A stretch of DNA of 64,000 bases from an uncultured Allobosea sp. (GCF_945956895.1 NZ_CAMFJF010000002.1:186001-250000), one strand, 5' to 3'. Shown: positions 27,331 through 36,915, counted from the first letter of the stretch. The notes: generated from the sequence alone by a model not told the origin. Numbers and translations are program-made.

Positions 27331-29967
27331 TCATGAGACTCTGGGCACAGCGGACTCGGGATGCCGGAGAAGGCCCTCGAGCACATGCGGGATCAAGCCG
27401 CCCGATTTCAGCAGGCTAATTTCCAGCGAGGTCTCGATCGCCGCACGCAGCACCAGATGAAGCGGTCCGCCGTGAGATTTGCGGATCGTCAGCCGAACCT
27501 CGCAGCGCGGCGCCAGGCGATCAGGGCCGAGATCGATTTCGAAAAGGTCGGTCGAGTGGATATCCAAGGTGTCCGGCCGGGCTCCCGCCGGGAGAAGCAG
27601 CGGCAGGATGCCCATGCCGATCAGGTTCGTGCGGTGGATGCGCTCAATACTCGCCGCGATCACGGCACGGACGCCCAGGAGCGCGACGGCCTTGGCCGCC
27701 CAGTCCCGCGACGAGCCCATCCCGTAGCGCTCGCCCGCCACAAGCACGAGCGGCGTCTTCTCGCGGGCATAACGCCTGGCCGCCTCGGTCAGGGATACGA
27801 TCTCGCCTGAAGGCTCATGCCGCGTGAAGCCGGCCGGCGCATCCGCCGGCAGCAGGCGGTTGACCGCCATCCGGTTGGTGAAGGCACCCCGGATCATCAC
27901 CTCGAAATTGCCGCGCCGCGAGGCGAAGACGTTGAGATCGGCCGGGTCGCCGCCTTGCGCAATGATGTGCCGGCCGGCTGCACTCTCCGGGCGGATCTGG
28001 TTGGCCGGCGAGATATGATCCGTGGTGACATCGTCGCCCAGCACGATCAGCGGCCGGGCGTAGCCCTCCGCGGGAGGCAGTCCCTGCGGCCTGACGAAAG
28101 GCGGCTTGCGCAGATAGGTCGAGGCCGGGTCCCACGGGAAGCGCGGGCCATCCGGTGCTGCCAGCTCGCCCCAGAGCGGGCGGGTCGCAGCCTCCTGATA
28201 GGCCGCATCGACATCGGCCACGTCCCAGCCGGTCGCCATGGCCTCGTCAATCTCGGCGCCCGTCGGCCAGATCTCGTCGAGCATCACCGGCCGGCCATCC
28301 GTGTCGAAGCCGAGCGGCTCGCGCGTGATGTCGATATCGACCGTACCGGCGAGCGCGAAGGCGATGACCAGCGGCGGCGAGGCCAGGAAGCCGTTTTCGA
28401 GATCGGGATGAACCCGGCCCGGAAAATTGCGGTTGCCTGAGAGAACGGCGACGGGCCGGAAGCCCTCCCGGCCGAGCTCGTTGCGGACGACATCGAGCAG
28501 AGCGCCGGAATTGCCGATGCAGGTCGTGCAGCCATAGCCGACGATGCCGAAGCCCAGGCCTTCCAGATCGCCGAACAGGCCGGCGCGGCGCAGGAAGCGC
28601 TCGGCCGTCGGCGATCCCGGCGCCAGCGAGGTCTTGACGTAGTCCGGCGGATGCAAGCCACGAGCGCGGGCCTTGCGCGCCAGGATACCGGCGGCGGCGA
28701 GCATGCTGGCATCGGATGTGTTGGTGCAGCTCGTGATCGCAGCGATCACGACGGCGCCGTCCGGAACGACGCCTTCGCTTGCGGCGGCAAGCGCCGGCGT
28801 GAAGGCCGAGCGCGTGCTGCCGGCGGGTAGCCGGTCCTGCGGGCGGCGCGGCCCGGCGACGCTGGCCTCGATCGGGTCGAGATCGACGGTGATCCTTCGC
28901 GTGAAACGCGGCTCGGCGTCGGGATCGAACCAGAGTCCGCTCGCCCTGGCATAGGCCTCGACCAGCGCGCAGTCCTCCGGCGGTCGGCCGATCCGCGCGA
29001 GATAGGCCAATGCCCTGTCGTCGATCGGGAAATATCCGGTCGAAGCCCCGTATTCCGGTGCCATATTGGCGATCGCCGCGCGCTCGCCAACCGACAGCGT
29101 CTGCACGCCGGGGCCGAAGAATTCGACGAAATCGCCGGTGACGCCGAGAGCACGCAGCGCACGGGTCACTTCCAGCGCGAGATCGGTTGCCAGCACGCCC
29201 TCGCGCAACCCGCCGGTGAGCCTCACGCCAATCACATCGGGAATCCGCAGGACGACGGGCACGCCGAACAGCGCGCCTTCCGCCTCCAGCCCGCCGACGC
29301 CCCAGCCGAGCACGCCGAGCCCGTTGACGGTCGGCGTATGACTATCGGTTCCCAACAGCACGTCAGGGAACGCCCAGCGCTCTCCCTCATGGATATCGCT
29401 GACAACGACCCGCGACAGCCGCTCCAGGTTGATCGTATGCATGATGCCCGACCCCGGCGGATGCACCCGGATTCCCGGCATGGCCGAGGCTGCCCATTTC
29501 ATCAGGCGGTAACGCTCGGCATTGCGCGCGAATTCCTTCTCCAGATTGCGCTGGAAGGCATCCGGCCGGCCGAAGACATCGACGCCCGAGGAGTGATCCG
29601 TCGAGACGTCGACGGGAATGCGCGGCGTCAGCAGGTCGGGGTCGCGGCCGTTCTCGGCCAGCACGTCGCGCATCGCCGCGATATCGACCAAAGCCGGTCC
29701 GCAGGTCGTGTCATGCATCATGATCCGGTTTGGCAGGAATGGGATCTCGACATGGCTGGAGCCCTCGTCGAGCCAATCGCGAAAGGCCTGCGGCAGATGC
29801 GCCGTCTCGTCCGCCGGCGCCGAGCGCATCGCATTCTCGAACAGGATTCGCAGCACATGCGGCAGTCGCCCGAAATCCGCTCCGAGCAGCGACGCCACGT
29901 CGAGGCGGTGGAACCGCTCGCCCGCCGCCTCGAAACCTGTCCACTCGGCCTTCTTGTTCAGCGTCAC
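27331..29967 (-). CDS. Aconitase-family hydratase (AcnA-like paralogue)
   Basis: 878 residues, about AcnA length. [4Fe-4S] cysteines are present in ITSCTNTSDASM and GYGCTTCIGNSG. The substrate and swivel motifs include HPPGSGIMHTINLERLS, LLGTDSHTPTVNGLGVLG, DDVTTDHISPANQI and ERYGMGSSRDWAAKAVALLGVRAVIAAS. It differs from the housekeeping AcnA in many places (for example VNGLGVLGWG) and lies last in a minus-strand operon with an ABC importer and a racemase-family gene, so it is probably a specialised hydratase/isomerase for a tri- or dicarboxylate. The housekeeping aconitase is presumably elsewhere. Confidence 0.8.
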   Translation of the reverse strand: MTLNKKAEWTGFEAAGERFHRLDVASLLGADFGRLPHVLRILFENAMRSAPADETAHLPQAFRDWLDEGSSHVEIPFLPNRIMMHDTTCGPALVDIAAMRDVLAENGRDPDLLTPRIPVDVSTDHSSGVDVFGRPDAFQRNLEKEFARNAERYRLMKWAASAMPGIRVHPPGSGIMHTINLERLSRVVVSDIHEGERWAFPDVLLGTDSHTPTVNGLGVLGWGVGGLEAEGALFGVPVVLRIPDVIGVRLTGGLREGVLATDLALEVTRALRALGVTGDFVEFFGPGVQTLSVGERAAIANMAPEYGASTGYFPIDDRALAYLARIGRPPEDCALVEAYARASGLWFDPDAEPRFTRRITVDLDPIEASVAGPRRPQDRLPAGSTRSAFTPALAAASEGVVPDGAVVIAAITSCTNTSDASMLAAAGILARKARARGLHPPDYVKTSLAPGSPTAERFLRRAGLFGDLEGLGFGIVGYGCTTCIGNSGALLDVVRNELGREGFRPVAVLSGNRNFPGRVHPDLENGFLASPPLVIAFALAGTVDIDITREPLGFDTDGRPVMLDEIWPTGAEIDEAMATGWDVADVDAAYQEAATRPLWGELAAPDGPRFPWDPASTYLRKPPFVRPQGLPPAEGYARPLIVLGDDVTTDHISPANQIRPESAAGRHIIAQGGDPADLNVFASRRGNFEVMIRGAFTNRMAVNRLLPADAPAGFTRHEPSGEIVSLTEAARRYAREKTPLVLVAGERYGMGSSRDWAAKAVALLGVRAVIAASIERIHRTNLIGMGILPLLLPAGARPDTLDIHSTDLFEIDLGPDRLAPRCEVRLTIRKSHGGPLHLVLRAAIETSLEISLLKSGGLIPHVLEGLLRHPESAVPRVS

Positions 29968-30053
29968 AATCTCAACCGGGCCTGACGCCCGCCTTATTTG
30001 GGATAACGGCCCGGTTCTCTATCGCGGCCGGGCGCTCGACTAAGCGATGATGG

Positions 30054-30716
30054 TCAGGCTCCGAGCAGGCGCCGCAACTTCCTGACTGCGGCATCCGGCG
30101 ACGAAAGCACCGGCCGTGTAGTCGATGCCCGGCAGGCCTTGCCTGCGCGCGATGTCGAGAAATGCGCCAGCAGGATCGCGTCGCGCTCACCGAGCGCCAC
30201 CACCCCCTCGGCCACGCGCCGGTTATGCGCCGCCTCATCGCCGGCCCGGAGAGCCTCGATCGCGCCGAGAGCCAGCCAGGAGGTCAGACGGGCGTTCGGC
30301 TTGATCCGCGCTGCCTGCTCGGCGAATTCCTGCTCCATCATCGCGACAGCCGGGCCGAAGGTCGCGATCATCCCGATATTGTCGCCAGACCTAAGCGCCT
30401 CCTCGAACATCGCCTCGTTCGGCTTGAGGACCGGCACGGGCAGCAGGCGCGCCGCCGCCTCGATCGCCGGTCCGAAGGCCGAGCATGTATAAAGGATCGC
30501 CTTGGCGCCGGTCGAAAGGCCGTACTGCCCCAGCGCCACGATGCGGCGCGCGAGATCATCGGTCAGCGCGCCCGCCGTCGCTCGGTCCAGCGCCAATCCG
30601 TCATCGAGGATGCCGACCGGATCGGCTTCCGGCCAAATCTCCTGAAACGAGCGGGCGATCGGCTCCACGGCGATCGGAGTCGCATGAACGAGCGCAATCC
30701 GGATGCGGTCAGACAT
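30054..30716 (-). CDS. Aspartate/glutamate/hydantoin racemase superfamily protein
   Basis: 220 residues. The superfamily pattern is clear: RIALVHATPIAVEPI at the N-terminus, the first active-site loop LYTCSAFGPAIEAA (Cys about residue 79) and a late ILLAHFSTSRAG in the position of the second loop. The second loop lacks the usual catalytic Cys and the family often runs with a single Cys (arylmalonate decarboxylase, maleate isomerase types). Located between the ABC ATPase and the aconitase paralogue, six bases from the former. Racemase or cis-trans isomerase of a substituted dicarboxylate is possible; undecided. Confidence 0.72.
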   Translation of the reverse strand: MSDRIRIALVHATPIAVEPIARSFQEIWPEADPVGILDDGLALDRATAGALTDDLARRIVALGQYGLSTGAKAILYTCSAFGPAIEAAARLLPVPVLKPNEAMFEEALRSGDNIGMIATFGPAVAMMEQEFAEQAARIKPNARLTSWLALGAIEALRAGDEAAHNRRVAEGVVALGERDAILLAHFSTSRAGKACRASTTRPVLSSPDAAVRKLRRLLGA

Positions 30717-30722
30717 GGATCC

Positions 30723-31790
30723 TCAGGGATTGTAGAGCCAGGTGGCGGAGGCTGGAATCCGGCAATGTGCGACCGTAGCGCTCAGCGGCTCATGGCCCTG
30801 CGCCCGCAGCCGCAAGTCGCCCCGCTTCAAGCGGTATTCCCATTTCTCGCCGAGATAGATGCAGCCCTCGACATCGAATGGGGCGCTGTCGGCGCAGGGC
30901 TCCGGCGACACCGAGATCGCCTCCATCCGGATCACCGCGCGCACGGCCTCCGGATCGGCCGGCGCTTCCCGGTCCCTCCAAACGCCCGGCAGCGACAGGC
31001 CCGCGCAATCGATGGCAGAATCGCCGCCGGACGCGCCGACCAGCCGGCCGCTCAGCACATTGTTCGTGCCCATGAAATCAGCGGCGTAGAAGGTCTCCGG
31101 CCGGCTGTAGATGTCGAGCGGTGTCCCGGACTGCACGATGCTGCCACCCTTGAGCAACAGGACCTGATCGGCGATGGCCAGCGCCTCGGCCTGGTCATGC
31201 GTGACCATGATGGCGCAGATCTTGAGATCGAGGATCAGCTTGCGGATCCAGAACCGCGCCTCCTCGCGCAGCTTGGCGTCGAGATTGGACAAGGGCTCGT
31301 CGAGCAGCAGGACCTTGGGCTCGTAGACCAGCGCCCGGCAAATCGCGACGCGCTGCTGCTGGCCGCCCGAGAGTTGGTCGGGATAACGCGCCGCGAGATG
31401 CGCAAGGCCGAGTTTCTCCAGGATGGCCTCGACCTTCGCCTTGATCTCGCTTGCTCCGACCTTCCGCAGCTTCAGTCCGTAGGCGACGTTCTCGAAGACA
31501 GTCCGGTGCGGCCAGAGCGCGTAGGACTGGAAGACGAGCCCGATCTGCCGCTGCTCCGGCGGCAGGGCGATCTTGGCCCTGTCGTCGAGAACCGACGTCC
31601 CGCCGATCCTGATGACGCCGATCTCAGGCTGCTCCAGCCCGGCGATGCAGCGCAGCAGCGTGGTCTTGCCGCTGCCCGATGCACCAAGGAGCGCGACGAT
31701 CCGGCCCCTCTCCGCTGTGAAGCTGGCGCCGGAGAGAATCTGCAGGCCGCCCAGCCATTTCTGGACATTGTCAACGACGAGGTCAGTCAT
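30723..31790 (-). CDS. FbpC/PotA-type ABC transporter ATP-binding protein
   Basis: 355 residues. Walker A is GASGSGKTTLLRCIAGLE, signature DQLSGGQQQRVAICRAL, Walker B VLLLDEPLSNLDAKLRE and H-loop MVTHDQAEALAIA. A TOBE-like C-terminal domain follows (about 240-355). It overlaps the permease gene by eight bases. The family imports ferric iron, polyamines, or 2-aminoethylphosphonate and phosphoglycerate-like anions. Confidence 0.87.
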   Translation of the reverse strand: MTDLVVDNVQKWLGGLQILSGASFTAERGRIVALLGASGSGKTTLLRCIAGLEQPEIGVIRIGGTSVLDDRAKIALPPEQRQIGLVFQSYALWPHRTVFENVAYGLKLRKVGASEIKAKVEAILEKLGLAHLAARYPDQLSGGQQQRVAICRALVYEPKVLLLDEPLSNLDAKLREEARFWIRKLILDLKICAIMVTHDQAEALAIADQVLLLKGGSIVQSGTPLDIYSRPETFYAADFMGTNNVLSGRLVGASGGDSAIDCAGLSLPGVWRDREAPADPEAVRAVIRMEAISVSPEPCADSAPFDVEGCIYLGEKWEYRLKRGDLRLRAQGHEPLSATVAHCRIPASATWLYNP

Positions 31791-33468
31791 GGATCTTGGC
31801 TCCCAGCCGCATGGCCAGCGTCAGGCCGATCGCGGTCAGCAGGATCGAGATGAAGGAGAGCGCGGCGATCTGATCCATCGCGCCAGAGGTCAGCAGCGAC
31901 ACCATCAGCGAACCGATCACCTCGGTGCCGGCGCTCATCAGATAGACGCCGGTGGCGTATTCGCGCAGGAACACGATCATGATCATCGCCCAGGCGCCGG
32001 CCAGCCCCGGCCGGACCAGTGGGATCACCACGTCGCGCCAGGTGCGGAAGGTCGTGGCGCCGGCCGTGCGCGCCGATTCCTCCAGCTCCGGCGCCACCTG
32101 CAACAGCGTCGCCTGGATGATGCGCAGGCCATAGGACAGGCCCACGATGATGTACGCAATCAGCAGGCTGAACAGGGTCGTCCGCAGCGGCACGAGGAAG
32201 GGCACGAACAGGAAGAGCCAGAAGAAGGCGAGGCCGACGATCAGCCCCGGCAAGGCGCGCGGGATCAGCACGGAGTAGTCGAGCAACGTGCCCGTCCTGC
32301 CGTGGTTGCGGTGTCCCGCGAGACCGACCAGCAGGTAGAACGCGACGGCGAGCGCACCGCCCACAGCCGCCAGCAGGATCGTGTTGATGATGCCACGCGA
32401 CAGGCTCGGCAACTCGAGCACGCGCTGGAAATTCGCGAGCGTCAGTTGCTCGGAGAGGCGGACACCCTCACCCCAGTTCTCGACGAAGGCGCGCAGGATC
32501 ACGCCGCCGACCGGCAGCACCACAGAGACCAGCAGCCAGAGCCCGATGATCGAGAGCGCGATGACTTGCCCCGTGCCGCCGAGCTTCAGGAGGTTGGTGC
32601 GGGCGCCCTTCCCTCCGACGGCGGCGAAGCGGCGGGCATGGCGCAGCAGCCGGCGCTGGATGAAGACCAGCGGCAGGGTGATCAGGATGAGGAAGACCGT
32701 CACCGCCGCCATGACCTGATAGGTCGGCGCGCCGAAGATCGTATTGACCTTGTAGATATAGGTCGTGAGCACGAGGATGCCGTTCGGGTCCCCCAGCACG
32801 AGCGGGATGCCGAAGGTCTCGAAGCCGAGCAGCAGGTTCAGCGCCGCGCTGAAGACCAGCGCCGGCAACACCATCGGCAGCGTCACGTCGAGCGAGACGC
32901 GCCAGATGCTGGCGCCTGCCGCCCGGGCCGCCTCCTCGAGATCGCTCGGCAAGCGGCGCATCGCCGAGGCGACGTAGAGATAGACCGTCGGCACATGGCT
33001 CAGGCCGCCGATCAGGATGATGCCGGGCAGCGTGTAGATGCTCCACGGGGCTGCGCCGAAGACGCTCCGGAACGCGATCGTGACGAAGCCGGACGGCCCG
33101 ACCGCGACGGTGTAGCCGAAAGCCAGCACGATCGAGGACAGGAACATCGGCACCAGCACCAGCGGCTCCAGCCAGCCGCGCCCCTTGAGATCGGTGCGCG
33201 TGATCAGGAAGGCGAGCAGCCCGCCGAGCGGCACGGCCACCACGACCATGCCGACGGCATAGAGCGTCGTCGTCCACAGGGCCCGGTAGAATTCCGGGTC
33301 CGTCAGGATGAATTCATAGGCTTCGAGGCTGATCCGAGCGCTTTCGTCAAAGAACGGAGCACTCAGGAAGCTCTGGTAGATGATGAGCGCGGCGGGCGCC
33401 GCGACCATCACGAACAGGGTCAGGATGACCGTGGCTCTGAAACGCGGGGCCTGGGCTGCGAGCGACAT
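31783..33468 (-). CDS. FbpB-type ABC transporter permease (fused double permease)
   Basis: 561 residues with two homologous permease modules in one chain (about 12 membrane segments). The first EAA loop is DLEEAARAAGASIWRVSLDVTLPMVLPAL; the second is ELEESARTAGATTFRTWRDVVIPLVRPGLAGAW. This fused form matches the ferric-iron/2-AEP permease family. It is followed directly by the ATPase gene. Confidence 0.87.
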   Translation of the reverse strand: MSLAAQAPRFRATVILTLFVMVAAPAALIIYQSFLSAPFFDESARISLEAYEFILTDPEFYRALWTTTLYAVGMVVVAVPLGGLLAFLITRTDLKGRGWLEPLVLVPMFLSSIVLAFGYTVAVGPSGFVTIAFRSVFGAAPWSIYTLPGIILIGGLSHVPTVYLYVASAMRRLPSDLEEAARAAGASIWRVSLDVTLPMVLPALVFSAALNLLLGFETFGIPLVLGDPNGILVLTTYIYKVNTIFGAPTYQVMAAVTVFLILITLPLVFIQRRLLRHARRFAAVGGKGARTNLLKLGGTGQVIALSIIGLWLLVSVVLPVGGVILRAFVENWGEGVRLSEQLTLANFQRVLELPSLSRGIINTILLAAVGGALAVAFYLLVGLAGHRNHGRTGTLLDYSVLIPRALPGLIVGLAFFWLFLFVPFLVPLRTTLFSLLIAYIIVGLSYGLRIIQATLLQVAPELEESARTAGATTFRTWRDVVIPLVRPGLAGAWAMIMIVFLREYATGVYLMSAGTEVIGSLMVSLLTSGAMDQIAALSFISILLTAIGLTLAMRLGAKIHD

Positions 33469-33493
33469 CGTGTGCGGCGGGGCACTGCGCGGC

Positions 33494-34597
33494 TCAGCCG
33501 CGCAGTGCCTCCTTCCAGCGGCGGAAGAAATCGGCGCGGTTCTTCGGCTCGGTCGGCTCCAGCAGCGCGGTCGAGACCGGAATCGGCTTGAGATTGCCGT
33601 TGGCCATCTCGGTCAACCTGGTCAGGTTGAGCCCGGTTGTCACATCGGTGCGGATCGACGGCGCACCGACGGAGGCCAGCGCCGACTGCCCCGAATGGGC
33701 GAGCAGGAAGTCGAGGAAGACGCGGGCCGCGTTCGGATGCGGCGCGCCCTTGGAAATGTTGGCGACGCGCGAAAAGGCCGCGGTGTGGTCCGAGGTCAGA
33801 ATGTAGCCGAGCGCCGGATTCTTCGCCGCCCACTCGATGGCGTAGGACGCGATGATGTTGAAGGCGAGCCAGTGCTCGCCCGAGACGATCTTCTCGCGCA
33901 TCGCGCCAGAGCTGCCATAGGTCTTGCCCTCGGTCGCGCCGAACGCACGGACCAGCTCGAACGTGTCCGGCATGGTCTTGGCGTCATTGCTGAAGAACAG
34001 GAAGCCCGTGCCGCTCTTCTCGGGATCGAAGGTTGCGAGCTTGCCCTTCAGGGCATCCTTGTTGTCGCGCATGAAGGCCAGAAGCTCAGCCCTGGTTTTC
34101 GGGAGCTTGAACGAAGCGAGCTGGGCCTTGTTGTAGAGGATGCCGACCGGCTCGACCGTGGTGCCGTAGAGCATGTCGTTGAAGTTGCCCCAGCCTGGCA
34201 AATGGCCCGCTTCCGGCGACTTGTAGGCTTCCGCGAGCCCCTTCTGGGCGAGGACCATCTGCAGGTCCATCGCCGAGGTCCAGACCACGTCGGAACCGAC
34301 CTGCTTGGCCGCAGCCTCCGAGATGATGCGGTTATAGGCGCCGTTGGTGCCAAGGTCATTGTAATCGACGCGGATGCCGGGGAAGGCCTTCTGGAACGCC
34401 TCGACAACCGGACGCCCCTGTACGTCGTCGGTCGAGGTGTAGATCGAGACCACCCCTTCGGCCCGTGCCTTCTCGACGATGGCCTTGTAGTCGGCCGGGT
34501 AGCTGGTGGGCAGCTCCTGCGCCCTGGCCGACAAGCCACCCGCGAGGGCCCCGACGCTCGCGGCCGAGGCCAACATGAAATGCCGCCGATCGATCAT
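33494..34597 (-). CDS. FbpA-type ABC transporter substrate-binding protein
   Basis: 367 residues from the ATG at 34597: GGGAGG lies six bases upstream, while the ATG at 34603 touches the site. The N-terminus MIDRRHFMLASAASVGALAG is a twin-arginine-type signal, cleaved near SARAQ. The mature protein VEKARAEGVVSIYTSTD, YNDLGTNGAYNRI and VVWTSAMDLQM follows the ferric-binding family. The Tyr pairs of true iron-binding proteins are not obvious, so an organic anion may be the ligand. It is the first gene of a five-gene operon, preceded by a perfect operator-like palindrome at 34647-34670. Confidence 0.83.
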   Translation of the reverse strand: MIDRRHFMLASAASVGALAGGLSARAQELPTSYPADYKAIVEKARAEGVVSIYTSTDDVQGRPVVEAFQKAFPGIRVDYNDLGTNGAYNRIISEAAAKQVGSDVVWTSAMDLQMVLAQKGLAEAYKSPEAGHLPGWGNFNDMLYGTTVEPVGILYNKAQLASFKLPKTRAELLAFMRDNKDALKGKLATFDPEKSGTGFLFFSNDAKTMPDTFELVRAFGATEGKTYGSSGAMREKIVSGEHWLAFNIIASYAIEWAAKNPALGYILTSDHTAAFSRVANISKGAPHPNAARVFLDFLLAHSGQSALASVGAPSIRTDVTTGLNLTRLTEMANGNLKPIPVSTALLEPTEPKNRADFFRRWKEALRG

Positions 34598-34646
34598 GTC
34601 CATCCTCCCACTGCTTATCGTTGCAAGGGATCCTAATGCCACAAAT

Positions 34647-34670
34647 TGGTTTTATCAATATATAAAACCA
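34647..34670. promoter_or_regulatory. Perfect inverted repeat upstream of the FbpABC-type operon
   Basis: TGGTTTTAT-CAATAT-ATAAAACCA, 9-bp perfect arms with a 6-bp spacer, 50 bp upstream of the binding-protein start. The half-site AATTGGTTTTAT recurs at 35777 between the GntR gene and the dehydrogenase gene. It is a likely operator of the GntR protein encoded at 34784-35698. Confidence 0.65.
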
Positions 34671-34783
34671 TTACTGCTTGGATGCAGCCTTCCGCACCTG
34701 AAACACGCCTCACGGGGCTTGGCGTGAGCGAAACCCCGGAATGACAAGGGGATCGAGACCCTGCACCCAAATGGCAGCAGCGC

Positions 34784-35698
34784 CTAAGCGGCGCGCCCTG
34801 CGTCGTCGGCCCGGGGATGCACGACCGGCGATTTGGAGGCCAGTGCCCCGCTGAGATGACGACGCATCAGATGGGCCGCCTCCAGATTGTCGCCCTTGGC
34901 CAGCAGATCGAGAATCTGGAGATGCTCGGAACTCTGCACGGCAATGCGTTGCGGGTTCACCTTCAGCCGATACTCCGCCAGCCGCCGCAACTGGTTGGCG
35001 CGCTCCAGCGCGTAGAAGAACATCGGATTGCCGGACATCCTGATGATGCCCTCGTGGAACTCCGCGCCGGCCGCCGTCATCGCCGCTGGCGCGAGCTCAT
35101 CGAGTTCGCCCGAGGCCAGGCGCTCCTGCGTCCGGCGCAGCGCGGCTGCGATCGTGCGATCGAATCGAAAGCTCGGCTCCAGCAAGGCGGCGGGCTCGAT
35201 CACCGCACGGAAACGGTAGATTTCCTCGAAAGCCTCGGCCGTCTTGGCAACCTGACGCAGTTTCCAGCCATAGCCCGGCTTCGGCTCGGCCCAGCCCTCG
35301 CGGGAGGCCCGCAACAGGAGATCCTGAGCTTGCGAGCGCGTCAGATTGTAGCGATCCCGGATCGCCTGCTCGGTCTGGTCGGCGCCGATTCGATCCTTGA
35401 GCCAGTCTTCGGCCAACTCGTAATAGGGATCGCTTTCGCGCGCACCGACGGGCTCCACTCCCGCCTCTCCCGCCTTTCGCCCTGAGCTTGGCAACACGAA
35501 GAAGCCGCGGTTTCGGCGGTTCTCGATGACGCCCTGGTCGCAGAGGATGGCCAGCGCCTCACGGACGGGTGAGCGCGAAACCTCGAAGCGCTTGGCAAGG
35601 GCCTCCGTCGCCAGATGGGAGCCCGTACCGAACTCGCCCATACCGATGCGTGCGATGATGTCGTTGGCGATGCGAAGAGCGAGAGGGCTATGGGGCAT
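34784..35698 (-). CDS. GntR-family regulator with two winged-helix modules and an FCD domain
   Basis: 304 residues from the ATG at 35698 (MPHSPLALRIANDII). The first winged helix is normal: ATEALAKRFEVSRSPVREAL then AILCDQGVIENRRNRGFFVL (about 30-70). A second helix-turn-helix-like module follows a linker: IRDRYNLTRSQAQDLLLRAS then REGWAEPKPGYGWKL (about 110-145). The FCD domain (IYRFRAVIEPAALLEP onward, with EFHEGIIRMSGN) ends the protein. The extra module makes it about 60 residues longer than typical FadR/FCD members. It sits between two transcription units that both carry the AATTGGTTTTAT motif, so it probably represses both. Confidence 0.85.
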   Translation of the reverse strand: MPHSPLALRIANDIIARIGMGEFGTGSHLATEALAKRFEVSRSPVREALAILCDQGVIENRRNRGFFVLPSSGRKAGEAGVEPVGARESDPYYELAEDWLKDRIGADQTEQAIRDRYNLTRSQAQDLLLRASREGWAEPKPGYGWKLRQVAKTAEAFEEIYRFRAVIEPAALLEPSFRFDRTIAAALRRTQERLASGELDELAPAAMTAAGAEFHEGIIRMSGNPMFFYALERANQLRRLAEYRLKVNPQRIAVQSSEHLQILDLLAKGDNLEAAHLMRRHLSGALASKSPVVHPRADDAGRAA

Positions 35699-35776
35699 GT
35701 CTGGCGCCGTTGGTACATGCGAGTGATCGCAGGTCACGGCTCCGATGGCAAATCGCGCAAGGCTACCTTGACCCTT

Positions 35777-35806
35777 AATTGGTTTTATACAATTTAATAG
35801 CCAATT
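35777..35806. promoter_or_regulatory. Second AATTGGTTTTAT operator-like site in the divergent promoter
   Basis: AATTGGTTTTAT at 35777-35788 with a mirrored CCAATT at 35801-35806. It lies between the divergent GntR gene (start 35698) and the dehydrogenase gene (start 35839). It matches the half-site of the palindrome at 34647. Confidence 0.6.
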
Positions 35807-35838
35807 GAAAAATTGCACGGCGCCAGAGGAAAGCCAAT

Positions 35839-36915
35839 ATGAAAATTCTCGTCCTGCCCTGCGACGGCATTGGCCCCGAAATCGTCTCTGCCTCGATGGC
35901 GGTGCTGGAAGTCGCGAGCGATCGCTTCGGCCTCGGCCTCGGCTTCGACTACGACGATGTCGGCTTCAAGAGCCTCGAGCAATACGGCACGACCCTGCGC
36001 GAAAGCGTGCTCGACCGTGCCCGCAATGAGTTCGACGGGGTCATCTTGGGTACCCAGTCCCATGCCGATTATCCGGCGCCGGAGAAGGGTGGGCGCAACG
36101 TCTCTGCCGGCTTCCGCATCGGCCTCGATCTCTATGCCAATGTCCGCCCTGCCCGCACGCGGCCCTTCATCGGGTCCAACATGAAGCCCGGCAGGAGCAT
36201 GGATCTCGTCATCATGCGCGAGGCCACCGAGGGCTTCTACCCTGACCGCAACATGCATCTCGGCTGGGCCGAACTGATGCCCTCTCCCGACATGGCGATC
36301 TCGCTGCGCAAGATCACGGCGCATTGTTCGAACCGCATCGCCCGGCGCGCTTTCGAGCTCGCCGCCAAGCGCCGGAAGAAGGTGACCGCCGTCCACAAGG
36401 TCAACAGCTTCCACCAGACCGACGGCCTGTTCCTGCGCGAAGTCCGCAAGGTCGCCACCGAATTCCCCGACGTTCAGCTCGATGACCTCCTGATCGACGC
36501 CTCGACCGCCCATCTCGTTCGCAATCCCGAGCGCTTCGACGTCATCTGCGCGACCAATTTTTACGGCGACATCATCTCGGATCTCGCCAGCGAACTGTCC
36601 GGCAGCCTCGGCCTCGCCGGCTCGATGATGGCGAGCGACACGCATTGCTGCGCCCAGGCGCAGCACGGCTCGGCCCCGGATATCCAGAACCAGGACAAGG
36701 CCAACCCGGTCTCGATGATCCTGTCCTGCGGCATGCTGTTGCAGTGGCTCGGCGAAAAGCGGAAGCTGCCCGCCTTCGAGCAGGCTTTCCATGCGATCGA
36801 CAAGGCTATCGACACCGTGCTGACCGACCCCGCCTCGCGCACGCCCGATCTCGGCGGCAAGACCGGCACCAAGCGCTTCGGCGCGCTCGTCGCCGAGACC
36901 CTGCGCACGGCATGA
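35839..36915 (+). CDS. Isocitrate/isopropylmalate/tartrate dehydrogenase-family protein
   Basis: 358 residues. The IMDH/IDH fold is clear: ILVLPCDGIGPEIVSASMAVL, the RxxTEG-type loop MREATEGFYPDRN, the Lys/Asn motif VTAVHKVNSFHQTDGLFLR and the metal site CATNFYGDIISDLASELSGSLGLAGS. It is an NAD(P)- and Mg/Mn-dependent oxidative decarboxylase of a malate-type 2-hydroxyacid. Context (aconitase paralogue under the same candidate operator, DUF1537 kinase remnant downstream) argues for a dedicated catabolic substrate instead of leucine biosynthesis or the TCA cycle. Overlaps the next gene by four bases. Confidence 0.82.
   Translation: MKILVLPCDGIGPEIVSASMAVLEVASDRFGLGLGFDYDDVGFKSLEQYGTTLRESVLDRARNEFDGVILGTQSHADYPAPEKGGRNVSAGFRIGLDLYANVRPARTRPFIGSNMKPGRSMDLVIMREATEGFYPDRNMHLGWAELMPSPDMAISLRKITAHCSNRIARRAFELAAKRRKKVTAVHKVNSFHQTDGLFLREVRKVATEFPDVQLDDLLIDASTAHLVRNPERFDVICATNFYGDIISDLASELSGSLGLAGSMMASDTHCCAQAQHGSAPDIQNQDKANPVSMILSCGMLLQWLGEKRKLPAFEQAFHAIDKAIDTVLTDPASRTPDLGGKTGTKRFGALVAETLRTA

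Noticed and set aside
35839-36915. Assignment of the dehydrogenase as housekeeping leuB or icd
   Set aside because: The cluster context (GntR operator, ABC importer, aconitase paralogue) and divergent loop sequences do not fit biosynthetic LeuB or TCA isocitrate dehydrogenase.
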